64,000 bases of DNA, from the NCBI GenBank assembly GCA_034509495.1, contig CM067519.1, positions 26,618,335-26,682,334 on the forward strand, written 5' to 3'. Source of the stretch: Acestrorhynchus altus (taxonomy: Eukaryota; Chordata; Actinopteri; Characiformes; Acestrorhynchidae). Position numbers and translations under genes: made by a program. Positions 21,979 to 33,469 of the stretch are shown piece after piece. Position 1 is the first letter of the stretch. Each line of letters opens with the position of its first letter. The notes beneath the pieces were generated by a model, which did no database searches, was not told the origin of the DNA, and worked only from the letters and a program-made list of their open reading frames with translations.

Positions 21979-22021
<43 letters not shown>
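21979..22021. repeat. (CT)n microsatellite
   Basis: Uninterrupted CT tract of about 43 bp. Confidence 0.95.
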
Positions 22022-22027
<6 letters not shown>

Positions 22028-22632
22028 TTGCTCTGTCATATATACTCCACTGTTTGTTGAAACTTCAGCTCTGATTGATCGCTTTTTCTCGAGATGGAGG
22101 GGCGAGCTGCCCTACTCCTGCATCTCTCTCTTCGCCTCCCTTCCTCTCTGCTCCCCTTCTCCACATCCTTTTTCCCTGCTGCTGTACTGACGTCATGGAT
22201 ACAGTTGTGCAGGGCAGCGTTCAAAATCCTCTACCAGTCTTTCAGATTGGTTTCCAGTCTCTTGCTTTGTCGCTGCTGTGTCTTTGTTTCCATGCCGTAG
22301 GGTTGCAGTTCTGATTCCTCTAAACGTTCTGGCATCAGAGCACCACTCTCAGATTTGTTTGTCCAAGAGAAGTGTTCTGTACACAATGACCATCCTGCCA
22401 GCTTTCCACTGCGCTCTACTCTCCCGGTGACTGACGTTTAGGTTCTGATGTCGTCTCTCCTGTAATGTGGAAGAGTGCGGTTATGGGCCGCTGGGAGAAA
22501 GACTCAGGCAGTATATGACTCATATCTCATTACTGAAGACATTAGATAGATTAGTAGGTAGTTACGTTCACTAGTGTAATGAAAGTCCAATGAACCGGAC
22601 CAACACTGGAACACGCTGTTGTTCACATACCC

Positions 22633-22873
22633 TGTTAGCATCACTATTATCCTACCAAAACTCTGTGTATCTCAGCTGTTAGTCTGTTAGCATAGCTATT
22701 ATCCTACCAAAACTCTGTGTATCTCAGCTGTTAGTCTGTTAGCATCACTATTATCCTACCAAAACACTGCGTATCGCAGCTGTTAGCCCGTTAGCATCAC
22801 TATTATATTACCAAAACACTGCGTATCACCGCTGTTAGCCTGTTAGCATGACTATTATCCTACCAAAACACTA
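22633..22873. repeat. 52-bp minisatellite, 4.6 copies
   Basis: Units start TGTTAGCATCACTATTATCC at 22633, 22685, 22737, 22789 and 22841, exactly 52 bp apart, with a few substitutions per unit. Confidence 0.95.
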
Positions 22874-22900
22874 AAGAGTCATATAAAACAAACTTTTACA

Positions 22901-22902
<2 letters not shown>

Positions 22903-22976
<74 letters not shown>

Positions 22977-22979
22977 GTT

Positions 22980-23039
<60 letters not shown>
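22903..23039. repeat. Compound (TA)n-(GT)n-(TA)n microsatellite
   Basis: About 36 TA units, ACGTTT, about 11 GT units, then about 19 TA units. Each TA block is self-complementary and could extrude as a cruciform. Confidence 0.95.
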
Positions 23040-23041
<2 letters not shown>

Positions 23042-23639
23042 GATCAGAGCAGTGTTTTGTGACTGTGTTCTTCACAGTGTTCCCGATTTCCAGTGGAAAA
23101 TAGTGAACTAGGAACCGTAATGAACTCCTAAAAGCCTGAGAGGAGGAGGAGCTGCATGATGAAGACATTCCTCCCCAGTGTGCTCATCTAAACAGACCGA
23201 GTTAAAAGCCGTTCCACGCAATGCGGTACAGCCAGGGCTCCTTTGGTGGCGTACGTATTCACCAGGTTTACCGCTGGGCTTCGGTTTCCTGCGCACGTCA
23301 GGGTGTGTTAGGCTTTCCTTGCTGCTCAGGTTTCCGAGGCCATGGTGGGCTATCAGTCACCGCGGGCCAGCTGCCCACCCTCACCACACACGTGGAGGAA
23401 GGTCTGAGGCTGGCTTTACATTCACACAACCAGTTGGATGCTTGGATGCATGTTGCACAAATTTCCAATCAAGTTCACTGAAACATGATTAAAAATGATA
23501 CAAATTAATACTGAGAGATGGAGCTGATATAATCAAACACATACAACTGAAGAAAAGCCATTTAAACACCATTTGTAAAACATTTATTAGAAATACAATG
23601 AGGAAACATTTAGGACACGCCCACTTTTATTACTACTTT

Positions 23640-23920
23640 AAATGTCTAAATGAGTAAAGTAAAGGTGGCTATAGATGCACTGCGATGCACTCACTGCGAT
23701 GCACACACTGCATTTAACCTAGTGAATTTACACACTAGGGAGAAGTGAGCACACGTGCCCGGAGCGGTGGGCAGCCCTATCCACAGCGCCTGGGGAGGTG
23801 ATGGGGAGTTGAATGCCTTGCTCAATGGTACTTCAGTCATGCCATGCCAGTTCATGGATTCGGCAACCATTCGGTCACATCCATCAGAAAGAGAGCAAAC
23901 AGGTCTGATTTTCATGGGAG
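23640..23920 (+). mobile_element. Fish SINE/LINE-tail-type repeat
   Basis: AGAAGTGAGCACACGTGCCC, GGAGCGGTGGGCAGCC and GCCTTGCTCAATGGTACTTC are landmarks of a widespread fish dispersed repeat. The family name cannot be given with certainty. Confidence 0.55.
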
Positions 23921-23999
23921 GTGTTTAAACAGGAAACCCTTACTGTCAAAAAAAACCCCAAAAACATCAGAACAAGACTAAAGTTCTCCAGAGAACATC

Positions 24000-24280
24000 T
24001 CGACAAAGGGCGGGACTTCTGGAACAACTGACAGATGAATCCAAAGTTGAACTATTTGGACAAAGTAACAGAAGACGAACCAAATCTCACCACCATGAAG
24101 CATGGGGGTGGAAGTGTCATGGTTTGGGGCCGCTTTACTGAAAGAATTCCACATGGAGGAGTGGGAACATCTTTCTTCCAGAGGTCAGAGAGGGAACATC
24201 TAATTGACATTATTTCAGCCAAAGGAGGAGATACCAGCTATAAGGGCAAAGGGGGTCAGAACGTTTTTCCTCTGAAGAAA
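24000..24280 (+). mobile_element. Tc1-like fragment, family F
   Basis: Reads ATGAAGCATGGGGGTGGAAG (MKHGGGSVMVWG), the block of Tc1 transposases just after the first catalytic Asp region. It joins by deletion to a 3' part (GGAGTGGGAACATCTTTCTT). Confidence 0.75.
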
Positions 24281-24827
24281 ATTATATTTCTATTAATTCC
24301 ATTTTGCAAATGATGTTTTAAAGATATTTCTTCAGTTTTACGTGTTTAGTTATGTCTCCTCCATCTCTTCTATCTATTTATGCCACACAAGTGAAGTTTC
24401 AAGCCACTAAGTTTGAATTAAAGCTTCAGCAAACAAAGACATTCCTGGACAGCCTGTGTTTATCCACTCACCATCCAGTTCATTAGAAACCCCTACGTTG
24501 TGTTTCCATTCACTGCTCATTTAGATCCACCTACATTTTAGGTAGGACGTCGCCTAAGCCTCTCAACTGTCCATCACTATAGGTGTACAATTATGGTGCC
24601 ATTGTACACAAATATAGAGTCGGGAACAGTTCTGTGGTCAGAAACTGACTGTTGATGACGGGCTAGAGAATGGCTAACACAAATTGTGTGTCAACAGATG
24701 GAATAAAGCATTTATCCAGTTTCGCAATGGTGTTATTTATTCTTCTCGGCAGAGCAAACCAGTTCATTTCCAAACGCCACCATCCTCTCTGACATCAACC
24801 GCTAAGCCACAAGTTAAAGTGCTTAAA

Positions 24828-24830
<3 letters not shown>

Positions 24831-24861
<31 letters not shown>
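24831..24861. repeat. (GT)n microsatellite
   Basis: GT tract. The following text (CTTGGGGTGGATTTTGTCTC and its near-copy 74 bp later) is a short local duplication between two GT tracts. Confidence 0.9.
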
Positions 24862-24864
<3 letters not shown>

Positions 24865-24992
24865 AGGAGGGCATGAAGTCTTGGGGTGGATTTTGTCTCG
24901 CTGGGCCTCAAATGCCCACCTTTGCTGTATGTGTATGAGGTGGACATGAGGTCCTGGGGTGAATTTTGTCTCACTGGACCTCAAATGTCCAG

Positions 24993-24993
<1 letters not shown>

Positions 24994-25048
<55 letters not shown>
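24994..25048. repeat. (TG)n microsatellite
   Basis: Uninterrupted TG tract of about 55 bp. Confidence 0.95.
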
Positions 25049-25056
<8 letters not shown>

Positions 25057-25167
25057 AACCACAGGATAGTGTGGGATCGGAACAATCCTGTTTACTGCTC
25101 AATTCCCCGGAGAAGCAGCTGTTTGGGGGAAGTGAAGAGTGCTTAGTCACCCATTGGACAATACAAT

Positions 25168-25256
25168 GCTTTTCCACCCAACAGAGCAGGACAGTCCGGA
25201 TCTATTACAGCGACCGCAGCGGATCCGGCGTGTCCTGCTCTCTGGGTGGAAATGCC
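25168..25256. repeat. 35-bp inverted repeat (hairpin)
   Basis: Arms 25168-25202 and 25222-25256 with a 19-nt loop. Paired blocks: TTTCCACCCA, AGAGCAGGACA and CCGGATC with their complements, about 28 matched positions with one bulge and a 2-nt mismatch. No open frame or known repeat explains it. Confidence 0.85.
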
Positions 25257-25499
25257 ACAGTTCCCTCGAATGGAGTCATCCGAATTCTTCTGCTGATGAC
25301 ACTACCATCAGCCATCCTGGAAGTGCTGAAGTAGGATGTGTGGATGAGGTCATACTGGTCAACGCAGCGTGTGTAAAGGTGTGCATTATTTTAGCAGACC
25401 ACACAGGCAGGAAGGGCTGGAAGTGTTTAGACAGCAGGGGAACACAAATTGAATTCAATTTTCACACTCGTTGCAAATGTCAGCGATTGTGATGTCATC

Positions 25500-26370
25500 T
25501 GTACCTGTTTAGCAACACTTCTTTGGGCGGGAACAAACGTTAGGAGAAGAATAACTGTTTCCTGTAATTATTATTAGTAGTAGTATAGTTACAGCCTTTT
25601 AGCCCCGCCTCTTTTCTCTGTGCTCCTTTTGGGTTCTGGAGGAACAGCTGCTCTACGCTGTGAAGCAACCATGCTGCATGTCTTCTGCTATCCCTAAATC
25701 TAACCATAACCATTACCTTAGCAGAATGTGAAATCCTTGCCTTTTCTGCGGGAGTGTCCGTCCATTAGTTCCTTGTCAGAAGCTCCATAACGGAGAAGCC
25801 AGCATGCTGTGGTGATAATGTAAACTCTATTCTTTAATATACACGGACAAAATATGTTTGACTTGTGTTACGAACACGAATTCCTGGGGTACGTTTTGTT
25901 GCCTACAGAAACTCTCCTCAGTCTTGCATCACCTTTCAACTAATGTTGAATGACAGCAGACCTTACGGCGCACTTTACAGTAACTACAACCAGAACAGGA
26001 TTTATAGGGCCGAGCTGTCCCGGGTGTTTAGTTAGACTGAGATTACTTGAAGTAGCAAATGTGGTCATCAAAACCCCTATTATCAGAGCCCGTCTCATGA
26101 CAGGGAGCAATTTTAACTGACACACACTCACACACACACACATCATCATCATCATCATCATCATAATCATCATTGTATCCTGAACACGTCGACAGGGAAG
26201 GTGTTTCAGCCAGTTTTTACAGTTCGTGGCCGTATGTTCTGCAGACGGTAGCTGGAGGCTGGAAACAAAGCTGCACCTTGTCAGAAGGTCCTCAGTGCCC
26301 GGCTGTGAGATACGGACTGATGTGAGCACTCAGTGAGAGAAAAAAAACCCAGTCCAGCCGTCCGGATCTG
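25500..26370. other. Non-coding stretch with (CAT)n at 26138-26163
   Basis: No exon recognised. The CAT array encodes the Met run of a minus-strand frame, an artefact. Confidence 0.5.
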
Positions 26371-26374
26371 CGAG

Positions 26375-26530
26375 CACAAATAAACAGCTCACTTCCACGT
26401 TTGCCTTGCCTGTTAGTGTCAGACGCTCCACCGCCCAATTATAACCCCTCCCCGCCAACACCGCTGTTGTCGGTTTAATTGTGAATGCGGCGGAGTTTTG
26501 GCGAATCCAAACTAAAATAACTTCTTCTTC
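26375..26530. promoter_or_regulatory. Candidate regulatory element
   Basis: Unique-looking sequence with CCGCCCAATTATAACCCC and GGTTTAATTGTGAATGCG AT cores in G+C-rich surroundings. A 17-A run follows at about 26754. Confidence 0.3.
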
Positions 26531-27425
26531 TTTTTTTTCGGGACAAAAAAATAAACAGCGGAGGATTTTTCCAGAGAGGAAACCTTTCGTTTACTATATG
26601 ACATGTTTCTTAATAGTGCTAAAGTGTTCTGTGTTCTTTAAATAAACAATGAGGAGTTTTGCATAGAAGGGCATGAAAGAATGCAGGATTTGACCAGGCC
26701 TCACACACATGTCAGCAATTTGGCTGCCTTGTGTATTTTGGATGTTTGGGGAAAAAAAAAAAAAAAAAAAAAGAGTGAGAGAGAGAGAGAAAGAAAAAAA
26801 GGAGCATTTCAAAGTAAACGAAAGAGTGCGAGTCTTATCCGCCTGGCAGCTGCGCTCCGAACCCAAATTGCTTTCAGCTGATGCTGCGCAGCTCCAGCTT
26901 GCTTGGGTAAAGTCAAGTGATGCATTGCGATACTGAGAAAACAACACGGACAAAAATAAATACAGGGAGAGAAAGGCCCTCGGCCTGTGCCTGGCCTTCA
27001 CCTCTCGGACCCCTGCCCCACACCCCGGTCCACCACAACACACACTTAGACACACCAGGTCCTAAATATCAGCACCTAAACATCAGTGATGTAATGCGGC
27101 GATGACCTCTTTTCCATGCCAGGGCCGAACGGTTCTGAGCTCGGAGAGTAAACGTTCCAGTACCTTTTGAGGAGTCATCACCATCACATCCGTATACTGT
27201 GTCCACGCTGGACAACCGTCACCATGTTTTAAACTGATATAAGAGGGGTGTGATCACTATCACATCCATACACTGTCTCTCGACGGGTTCTCACAGATCT
27301 CACTGCTTTAAAATGCCAGAGCTTCACTTCGTGTTCCAGTTTCATATGAATGCATTTCACAAAGCGGATGTAGAGCTTAAGGTGGAATAACAGTAAGATG
27401 CTAAGTTAAAGCACTTCAATTTAAG

Positions 27426-27705
27426 GTGGTACTATTGCTGAGTGCTGATTGGTTGGCATTACAGTTGCAGAGTGATGATTGGTTGACTTTAGTGTTGCTT
27501 GGTGCTGATTGTTGAGTGCTGATCTTTGGCATTACTGATGCTGAGTGATGATTGGTTGGCTTTAGTGTTGCTGAGTGATGATTGGTTGGCATTACTGTTC
27601 TTGAGTGCTGATCTTCGGTATTACTGATGCTGAATGCTGATTGGTTGTAATTAGTCATGCTGAGTGCTGAATGGCTGGCATTAATCCTGAGTGCTGATTG
27701 GAGGA
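27426..27705. repeat. 30-bp degenerate repeat array carrying CCAAT boxes
   Basis: Units of the form GAGTGCTGATTGGTTGGCAT. ATTGG (reverse CCAAT) is intact at about 27448, 27478, 27551, 27581, 27640 and 27697; other units have lost it. Spacing within pairs is 30 bp. Confidence 0.8.
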
Positions 27706-27729
27706 TCACTCTGGATGATCAATTTCCAA

Positions 27730-28590
27730 CAGGATTTCTGAAATTTTATCTCCTAGAAATACTTTTCTAATTTTTTGTCCAATAAAAGTACGACAAACTA
27801 CGAAAACATCCCACAAAATTAGCCTCTGATCTTCACACAGGATCCTAACACACCTGTTGGACAACAAACAGGCTGTAAAGTGTCTGGACCACACCTCCGA
27901 ACAGTGAAGTGTGGTCATCAAGGATCTATTCACTCTCAGAAATGTACTGATGTTCCATCAAAACGTCTGAAAAAGGTCCCTGATCCATCACAACCACCCC
28001 TGCTCAGTTCAGCCAAGGCCTCATTCTTCAGAAACGTCTCCTGAGATTATGGTAAAGAGCCCGGGGCGTCCAGGCAGCCGGACCGCCCCATTCTGACAGC
28101 CTCTCATCCATCAGCGGACGAGGCCTGTTAGAAATAACACAACAAACAGGTTCTCTGTTCCATCTGAGGAGACTTCATCCACGCCAGGATTCTCACAAAG
28201 TCAGAATAATGCATCCTAACTGCGTGATTACAGTTCAGATGAGTATAATAACAAAATAGAGTTCGTATAAAGTGCAAGAATTGAATTATACTAACTATGA
28301 TCTACATAATAGTCTCAAAAGTCACATGACTTAACCTGAAAACAGCAGTACTTGAGTTGAGTTGAGAATTCTTTTCTGATTTCAAGAACGTAATGAAGCA
28401 TTATTTGACTTTCATTTCATAATCTAAATACAAGAAACACCGATGTCCTTTTCTTTTTCACTGCCAGAAATGACCAACACATAATGCAAAATTATATTTA
28501 ATTCCTTTTCAATTACCATTAAATCAAATACTTACCAACTGTTGTGTCTCAGGTTGGTGCACAGTAAGTTTAGAAATTGTAATTCGGTCC
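27730..28590. other. Non-coding stretch, nothing recognised
   Basis: No coding exon, no repeat family recognised. 28060-28160 is G+C-rich and unique-looking. Confidence 0.45.
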
Positions 28591-28599
28591 CTCTGTCTC

Positions 28600-28690
28600 T
28601 CACTGGGCAGCTGTGGCCTAATGGTTCGGGAAGATTGCCCGTTTGATTCCCCGAACAGGCAGGACACGACTCAACTCCCCAGCCCAGCTG
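28600..28690 (+). mobile_element. tRNA-derived SINE head
   Basis: GGGCAGCTGTGGCCTAATGG carries an A-box-like word (TGGCCTAATGG), followed 25 bp later by GTTTGATTCC, a B-box-like word. Too diverged for a working tRNA; no cloverleaf closes. Confidence 0.55.
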
Positions 28691-28699
28691 TTCCGATTA

Positions 28700-29690
28700 C
28701 ACTATTATGGTGCACTAAATGATATAATACTGTAATAAGTGAATTTGTTTTTATATTGTGTTTATATCATTACCTTCATGCAAAAGCCTCGTATCTCCAA
28801 AAGAGTAGTTTTAAAGGTCATTATGGTAAAAACTGAGATAGCAGATGTTTGTGTAAGAGTGACAATATTTGTATCATGCAGTTACATACTAATATAAACA
28901 CAAAATTCCTATATTTCAAATCTAATATTAATAATTTAAAAATGCAAGCAGTGTCGAAATTCTGACATGACCTCTGAGACATTCATGGAACACAAATAGA
29001 AGGCTGAAGACTTGAGTGTGTGTAGGCAAGCAGGGTGTGTAATCCTGGCCTGAGCTACAGTAATGTGTCTTAATACCTTTTAAAACGTTTTTCATGTGCT
29101 CTCTCTCACCTCTTCCCCCGGGCAGGCCACAGCGGAGCGTTCTGATGCAGATTGGCCTGAGCACATGGTTCATGCTCTGGACCTCAATGCATCTGCTCTG
29201 GCTCTTTGAAACCTTTTTCTTTCTGCACAGACAAGGCCACATTTTGGGCTGAGAAGCCTTTTGTGAGTTCTATGCATGCTGCTCGGAGACTGAAACAAAG
29301 AAACTAGCCTTTGAAGGCCTCACTGTGGATTTTGGGAAACCGCTGATCTGATTAAAATGATGCAGTAACTGATTACAGACTCAGTTTTCTGACTTAACTT
29401 AGTGAAAAGTTCTCCTAACTCACATTTTTTTTAACTTCTGTATCTCTGTGTCTTCTGTAGCTTGAGTTGAGCCTCAAAAAACATTCATAAATGAGCTGCA
29501 GCTGGAATCGATTCAATATTGTGTAAGATTACTGTTTATTCCAATCTGCAGGTTAGAGCCATCACACAAGACTCTCAGACTCTTGAACAAACAGAATATA
29601 CCAAGGGTCAAAATGAATTCAAATTCACTTAAACTGGACCAAAAAGTCCAGGTGTGAAAACACCCTAAATTTACTCAGAACTGCATTTTT
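28700..29690. other. Non-coding stretch
   Basis: Nothing coding. 29120-29240 is a unique-looking G+C-balanced block; the rest is AT-rich. Confidence 0.4.
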
Positions 29691-29699
29691 ATGTGGTGT

Positions 29700-29830
29700 A
29701 AATTCACAGCTCTAGGGTGGCCCTACAGTCTAACTGCTGCTAATCAAGAGTTAGGAGGTCATGAGTATGAATCCCTGCGAGGGCTCAGGGCTCCATTGTC
29801 TAAAGTGTTATATGATACCCTTACCTATAC
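29700..29830 (+). mobile_element. Possible tRNA-like SINE fragment
   Basis: GGTGGCCCTACAGTCTAACT ... GGAGGTCATGAGTATGAATC has the spacing of an A box and a decayed B box. Confidence 0.35.
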
Positions 29831-30050
29831 TCTAACCTGCAGATGGTAAGAAACAGTAAACAAACTGAGGGGGAGGAGCCACAGACTGAAGAACTTACAC
29901 AATATTTAATCGGTTACAGCTGCTGCTTATTTATTCATGTTTTTGAGGCTCAACTAAATTAACTAAACTGTCATTAAAACATGAATACAATTCATTACAA
30001 AAGTAGGTGAACACAAAAACAAAACCATGCTGATGTGTATTTTATTTTTC

Positions 30051-30105
30051 AGGGTGGGACCAGGTGGGACCAGGTGGGACCAGGTGGGACCAGGTGGGCC
30101 CAGGC
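30051..30105. repeat. 10-bp tandem repeat GGTGGGACCA, about 5 copies
   Basis: Five head-to-tail units, the last changed to GGTGGGCCCA. G-rich on the plus strand. Confidence 0.95.
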
Positions 30106-30427
30106 TGCAGGTGAAGTGGCTGTTTTGTGCAACTGTGACACCAAGGTAGAGAACAACAGGTTCATAAATTTGGTTCTCGCTAAGGTCTTGTTTACATTGT
30201 CAGGGTGGGGAGTCTGGAAGCGTTTGCTGGCTTTTTGCTCACTGGGAACTATCAGCCCATTTCTTTTTAAACTATTTTGATATGAGCTCTGCAGAGAGCT
30301 GGCCTGCGCCTGAGAAACGAACTCCTCAGGGCTCCAGAGCCTGGCTGCACTGCAAGAAGCATAAACACAACGACAGCATCAGCCCACAGCGGCCTAAGAG
30401 CCTACACGTCACACAGCAGGCAGCCAG

Positions 30428-30428
<1 letters not shown>

Positions 30429-30486
<58 letters not shown>
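30429..30486. repeat. (CA)n microsatellite
   Basis: About 29 uninterrupted CA units. Confidence 0.95.
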
Positions 30487-30491
<5 letters not shown>

Positions 30492-30535
30492 ATTATTATA
30501 GAATTTCATTATATGTTTATTTATTTATTTGTTTG

Positions 30536-30885
30536 CACACACAGCTTGTCTAGTCCCTGTCGAGAAGCACTGCCAATATAATAGGACTCTCCTGAACCAA
30601 CATGAACCTACTGGCACCATGCCTAATGCTGGGCATGGGCTATAAAGCTCCCCAGCATTGAGTTGTGCAGCCGTGGAACTGTGTTCTCTGGAATGATGGT
30701 GACCTCACCAATACCCTGGTCACTGAATGCAATCAAATCCTCACAGCAATGTTCAAGAATCCGTCAGAAAGCTTTATCCGGACAGCAGAGACAGTTACTC
30801 TCTTTAATAAGCTCTTTAATACCCTTGATTTCACAAGAAATGGTGAATGAGTAGGCGTCCCAATACTTTTGTCCACAAAACACTA
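30536..30885 (+). mobile_element. Family B MITE
   Basis: From CACACACAGCTTGTCTAGTC through GCTATAAAGCTCCCCAGCAT to GTCCCAATACTTTTGTCCAC. The first 60 bp of the full element are replaced by the preceding AT-rich DNA. Confidence 0.75.
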
Positions 30886-31018
30886 AATCAGCAGTAAGAC
30901 ACAGTGTTAAATTTTAACCTGTATTGAAAGTGTGAGCTTCTGCTGGGTCATGTATCGCTGTTGCCGGCTGTCCCGCAGACATGCACATGGTAGGTGAACT
31001 GCCTGAGCTAAATAGTAC

Positions 31019-31021
<3 letters not shown>

Positions 31022-31055
<34 letters not shown>
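31022..31055. repeat. (TG)n microsatellite
   Basis: Uninterrupted TG tract. Confidence 0.9.
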
Positions 31056-31056
<1 letters not shown>

Positions 31057-31315
31057 TGTTGACGGACTGGTGTCCTTGCCATGCACCCGATGATTCTGGG
31101 CCCACTGTGACCCTGAACAGGAGGAAACAGATAAGAAGTTGAATGAAAAAAGTTATTAAACTACAGGAACTCGTTTCACTGAATAGTTTTGAAACATTCC
31201 TCGGATGATGGAAGTGTCAATGTTTTCAATTATTTATTGGAAATTGATATCGAATTTCTGTTCTGAATTTTGTGCCGTCTGTGGAACCATTTATGGCCAG
31301 GACCCTCCTGTAATA

Positions 31316-31395
31316 TTAGGGTAGAATAGAGTAGAGTAGGGTAGAGTATTGTAGAGTAGGGTAAAGAAGAGGATAGTGGGGTAGAGTAGTAGCAA
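31316..31395. repeat. GTAGA/GGGTA short tandem repeat
   Basis: Imperfect array of GTAGAGTAGG words over about 80 bp. Confidence 0.85.
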
Positions 31396-31574
31396 CACCT
31401 TAGTAACCAACAACCATACCACAGCAACCCCTCATTACCTCTGAACTACACTCGTAGTTTCTGCAGGAGCTGCACTCTGTAGTTGTAGTTGTTGCTTCTA
31501 AACTGGCAGGATTTCTCCACTGATGTCTAGAACCCAGTAAACAAGTCAAAGGTCATTGAATTATTGTGAAAGGG

Positions 31575-31770
31575 GAGGGCAACTGCTTAAAGTCTCGCTC
31601 CTCGACACAATTAGAGCAACAACAGGCTGCGAAGGACAACTGCCCATGTTCCCCACGAGCCATTATCCAAACAAGGTTGCTCTGGGAGCCACCATTACCC
31701 TGGCTATGATCCCACCGTGCAGCTAATGGCCATAATTCCCTGCGTACGTGTTTTTTTTTTTCCTTTTTTG
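31575..31770. promoter_or_regulatory. Candidate conserved non-coding element
   Basis: Unique-looking sequence with ACACAATTAGAGCAACAACA, GCCATTATCCAAACAAGG and CAGCTAATGGCCATAATTCC: several homeodomain-type ATTA/TAAT cores plus a possible forkhead or SOX word. No splice-flanked frame. Confidence 0.4.
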
Positions 31771-32324
31771 AAAATAATTGATTGCATGTGAGCGTGGCTG
31801 GTGCACGTTTCCTCCGTTTTTGGAGGTGATATAACACGGTCAAGAGTGTTCCTGTGATACGGTGATTGCTTCCGTGAGCTAAAGAAACTGCTTCCATCAG
31901 AGTGGTGCTGTTATCACCAGCACAAAACAGGCCTGGACACCGGCCATGCAGGCCCTACTGCAGTTTATCTTCTCCTGACCTCTGCCCATGCCCAGGAAAT
32001 TTGACTTTATTGCATCTGAAAGATCTTCAGAAGGAGGTTCTGAAGAACTGTCAGATGATTCCATGAGATGTGATCTTTCTGCATCCAAGTCTTCGGATGG
32101 GCCATGGGCCGGGTCAGGGTTCTGAGAAGTTCTCACAAGATTTTGCCGACTAAGTGTGGTGAAGGAGGGTCACTACGAAGTTCCTCTAAAGCAGGTTTTG
32201 TGTTTGTGTCACTGGTGTCCAGGGGCTCATCCAGTGGAAGTGGTTCAGGCGTGTTTTAACTTTATGGGCTGCTTATGTCAATTTCTAGGACGTGTCTCCC
32301 CCTGCCAGCATCATCATATAGTAT

Positions 32325-33050
32325 GTCCAAACATTTGTGGATGCCCCTACTAATGAATGCTTTCAGCTACTTTAAGGTACACCCATTGCTGACACAGATG
32401 TGCAAATGCACACAGCATGTCTAGTCTCTGTAGAAAAGTACTGTCAATAGAATGGGACTCAGAAGATAAGGCAGAAGATAAGCCTATGCAGATGAACAGA
32501 GAACTTATTGGCACCAGGCCTAATGCCAGGTGTGCACTTGAAGGAGAGCTGGACTGGTAACTTAATTCAGCCCTGGATTTTTCAAAGACCAGCCCGTAAG
32601 ATTTAGTCGAACAGGGGTTGGGAGGCTTCCCATTCCATAGTTTTGTTCAGTCAACAGGGAGGAGAAGTCCCCTGTCATCATTTCTTAAACCGAAATTCCT
32701 GATCCACCAGGAATTTCTCTGGTCCTCCGGATGGCCAGCCCATTCCTGGCTATAGGGGAAAAAAGCCCCCCAGCATTGAGCTGTGGTGCAGTAGAACTCT
32801 CGGGAATGATGGTGCTCCATCCAGTACTTTTGGGATGAGCTGGGCAGTTGGGGATGAGGTGGGGTGGTGGTCATCCAACATCCTGACCTCACTGTCAATG
32901 AATGAAATCAGATCCTCCCAGCAATGCTCCAGAATCTAGTAGAAAACCGATAGACAGTAGAGACATTTACGCCAACAAAAGCCCGATACGTTTCGGAGGA
33001 AACAATGAATAAGCAGGTGTCCGAATACTTTTGTCCTTACGGTGTATATG
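32325..33050 (+). mobile_element. Family B MITE with extra internal sequence
   Basis: Left end GTCCAAACATTTGTGGATGC, internal TGCTGACACAGATGTGCAAA and GGAATGATGGTGCTCCATCC, right end GTGTCCGAATACTTTTGTCC. At about 725 bp it is longer than the 0.4-kb copies; 32540-32740 is not found in the others. Confidence 0.75.
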
Positions 33051-33051
33051 G

Positions 33052-33305
33052 TGTCATTTCTTTCCTTGGGAAGAACATTTTGCACATGTCAAATAAAGCC
33101 AGGGAGCTCGGCACAGTCCTGGCTCCGTGCCAGCGCGGAGAGAAAGGGCCCTCCACATTAACCTAACTGCTTTATTTTTCGTATTTTGACAAATTTGCGT
33201 TTCCAGGAAGCAGCTGAGGTCAGCGCAGCATCTGTTGCTACTTATGTCCAAGATGCATGTGCTGCTTTGTGCACGTTGTCACGGCAACCAAGCTCTTGCA
33301 ATCAG
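33052..33305. promoter_or_regulatory. Candidate conserved non-coding element
   Basis: Immediately after the family B end. Unique-looking, with TGCACATGTCAAATAAAGCC, CACATTAACCTAACTGC and TTGTCACGGCAACCAAG, the last a half X-box-like word. Confidence 0.3.
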
Positions 33306-33406
33306 ATCTGAAAGGCTGCATCTTCAAAGACCTCACAACTCATAAGTGTGTTGCTTTGGGTATTTGACTGTCTGTGCATGGGTGAGTGTGTGTCCATATG
33401 GGCAAA

Positions 33407-33409
<3 letters not shown>

Positions 33410-33455
<46 letters not shown>
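33410..33455. repeat. (GT)n microsatellite
   Basis: Uninterrupted GT tract. Confidence 0.95.
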
Positions 33456-33456
<1 letters not shown>

Positions 33457-33469
33457 CACGTACCTGCAC

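Noticed and set aside
22633..22873. Regularly spaced repeats that might recall a CRISPR array (also 43265-43818)
   Set aside because: The units are head-to-tail with no unique spacers, in a vertebrate genome; these are minisatellites.
26594..27055. 153-codon minus-strand frame with a hydrophobic run
   Set aside because: The Phe/Ser/Leu run comes from the poly-A and GA tract on the other strand; no recognisable protein.
28600..28690. tRNA gene
   Set aside because: A- and B-box-like words are present, but the stems do not close and the sequence continues as a SINE.
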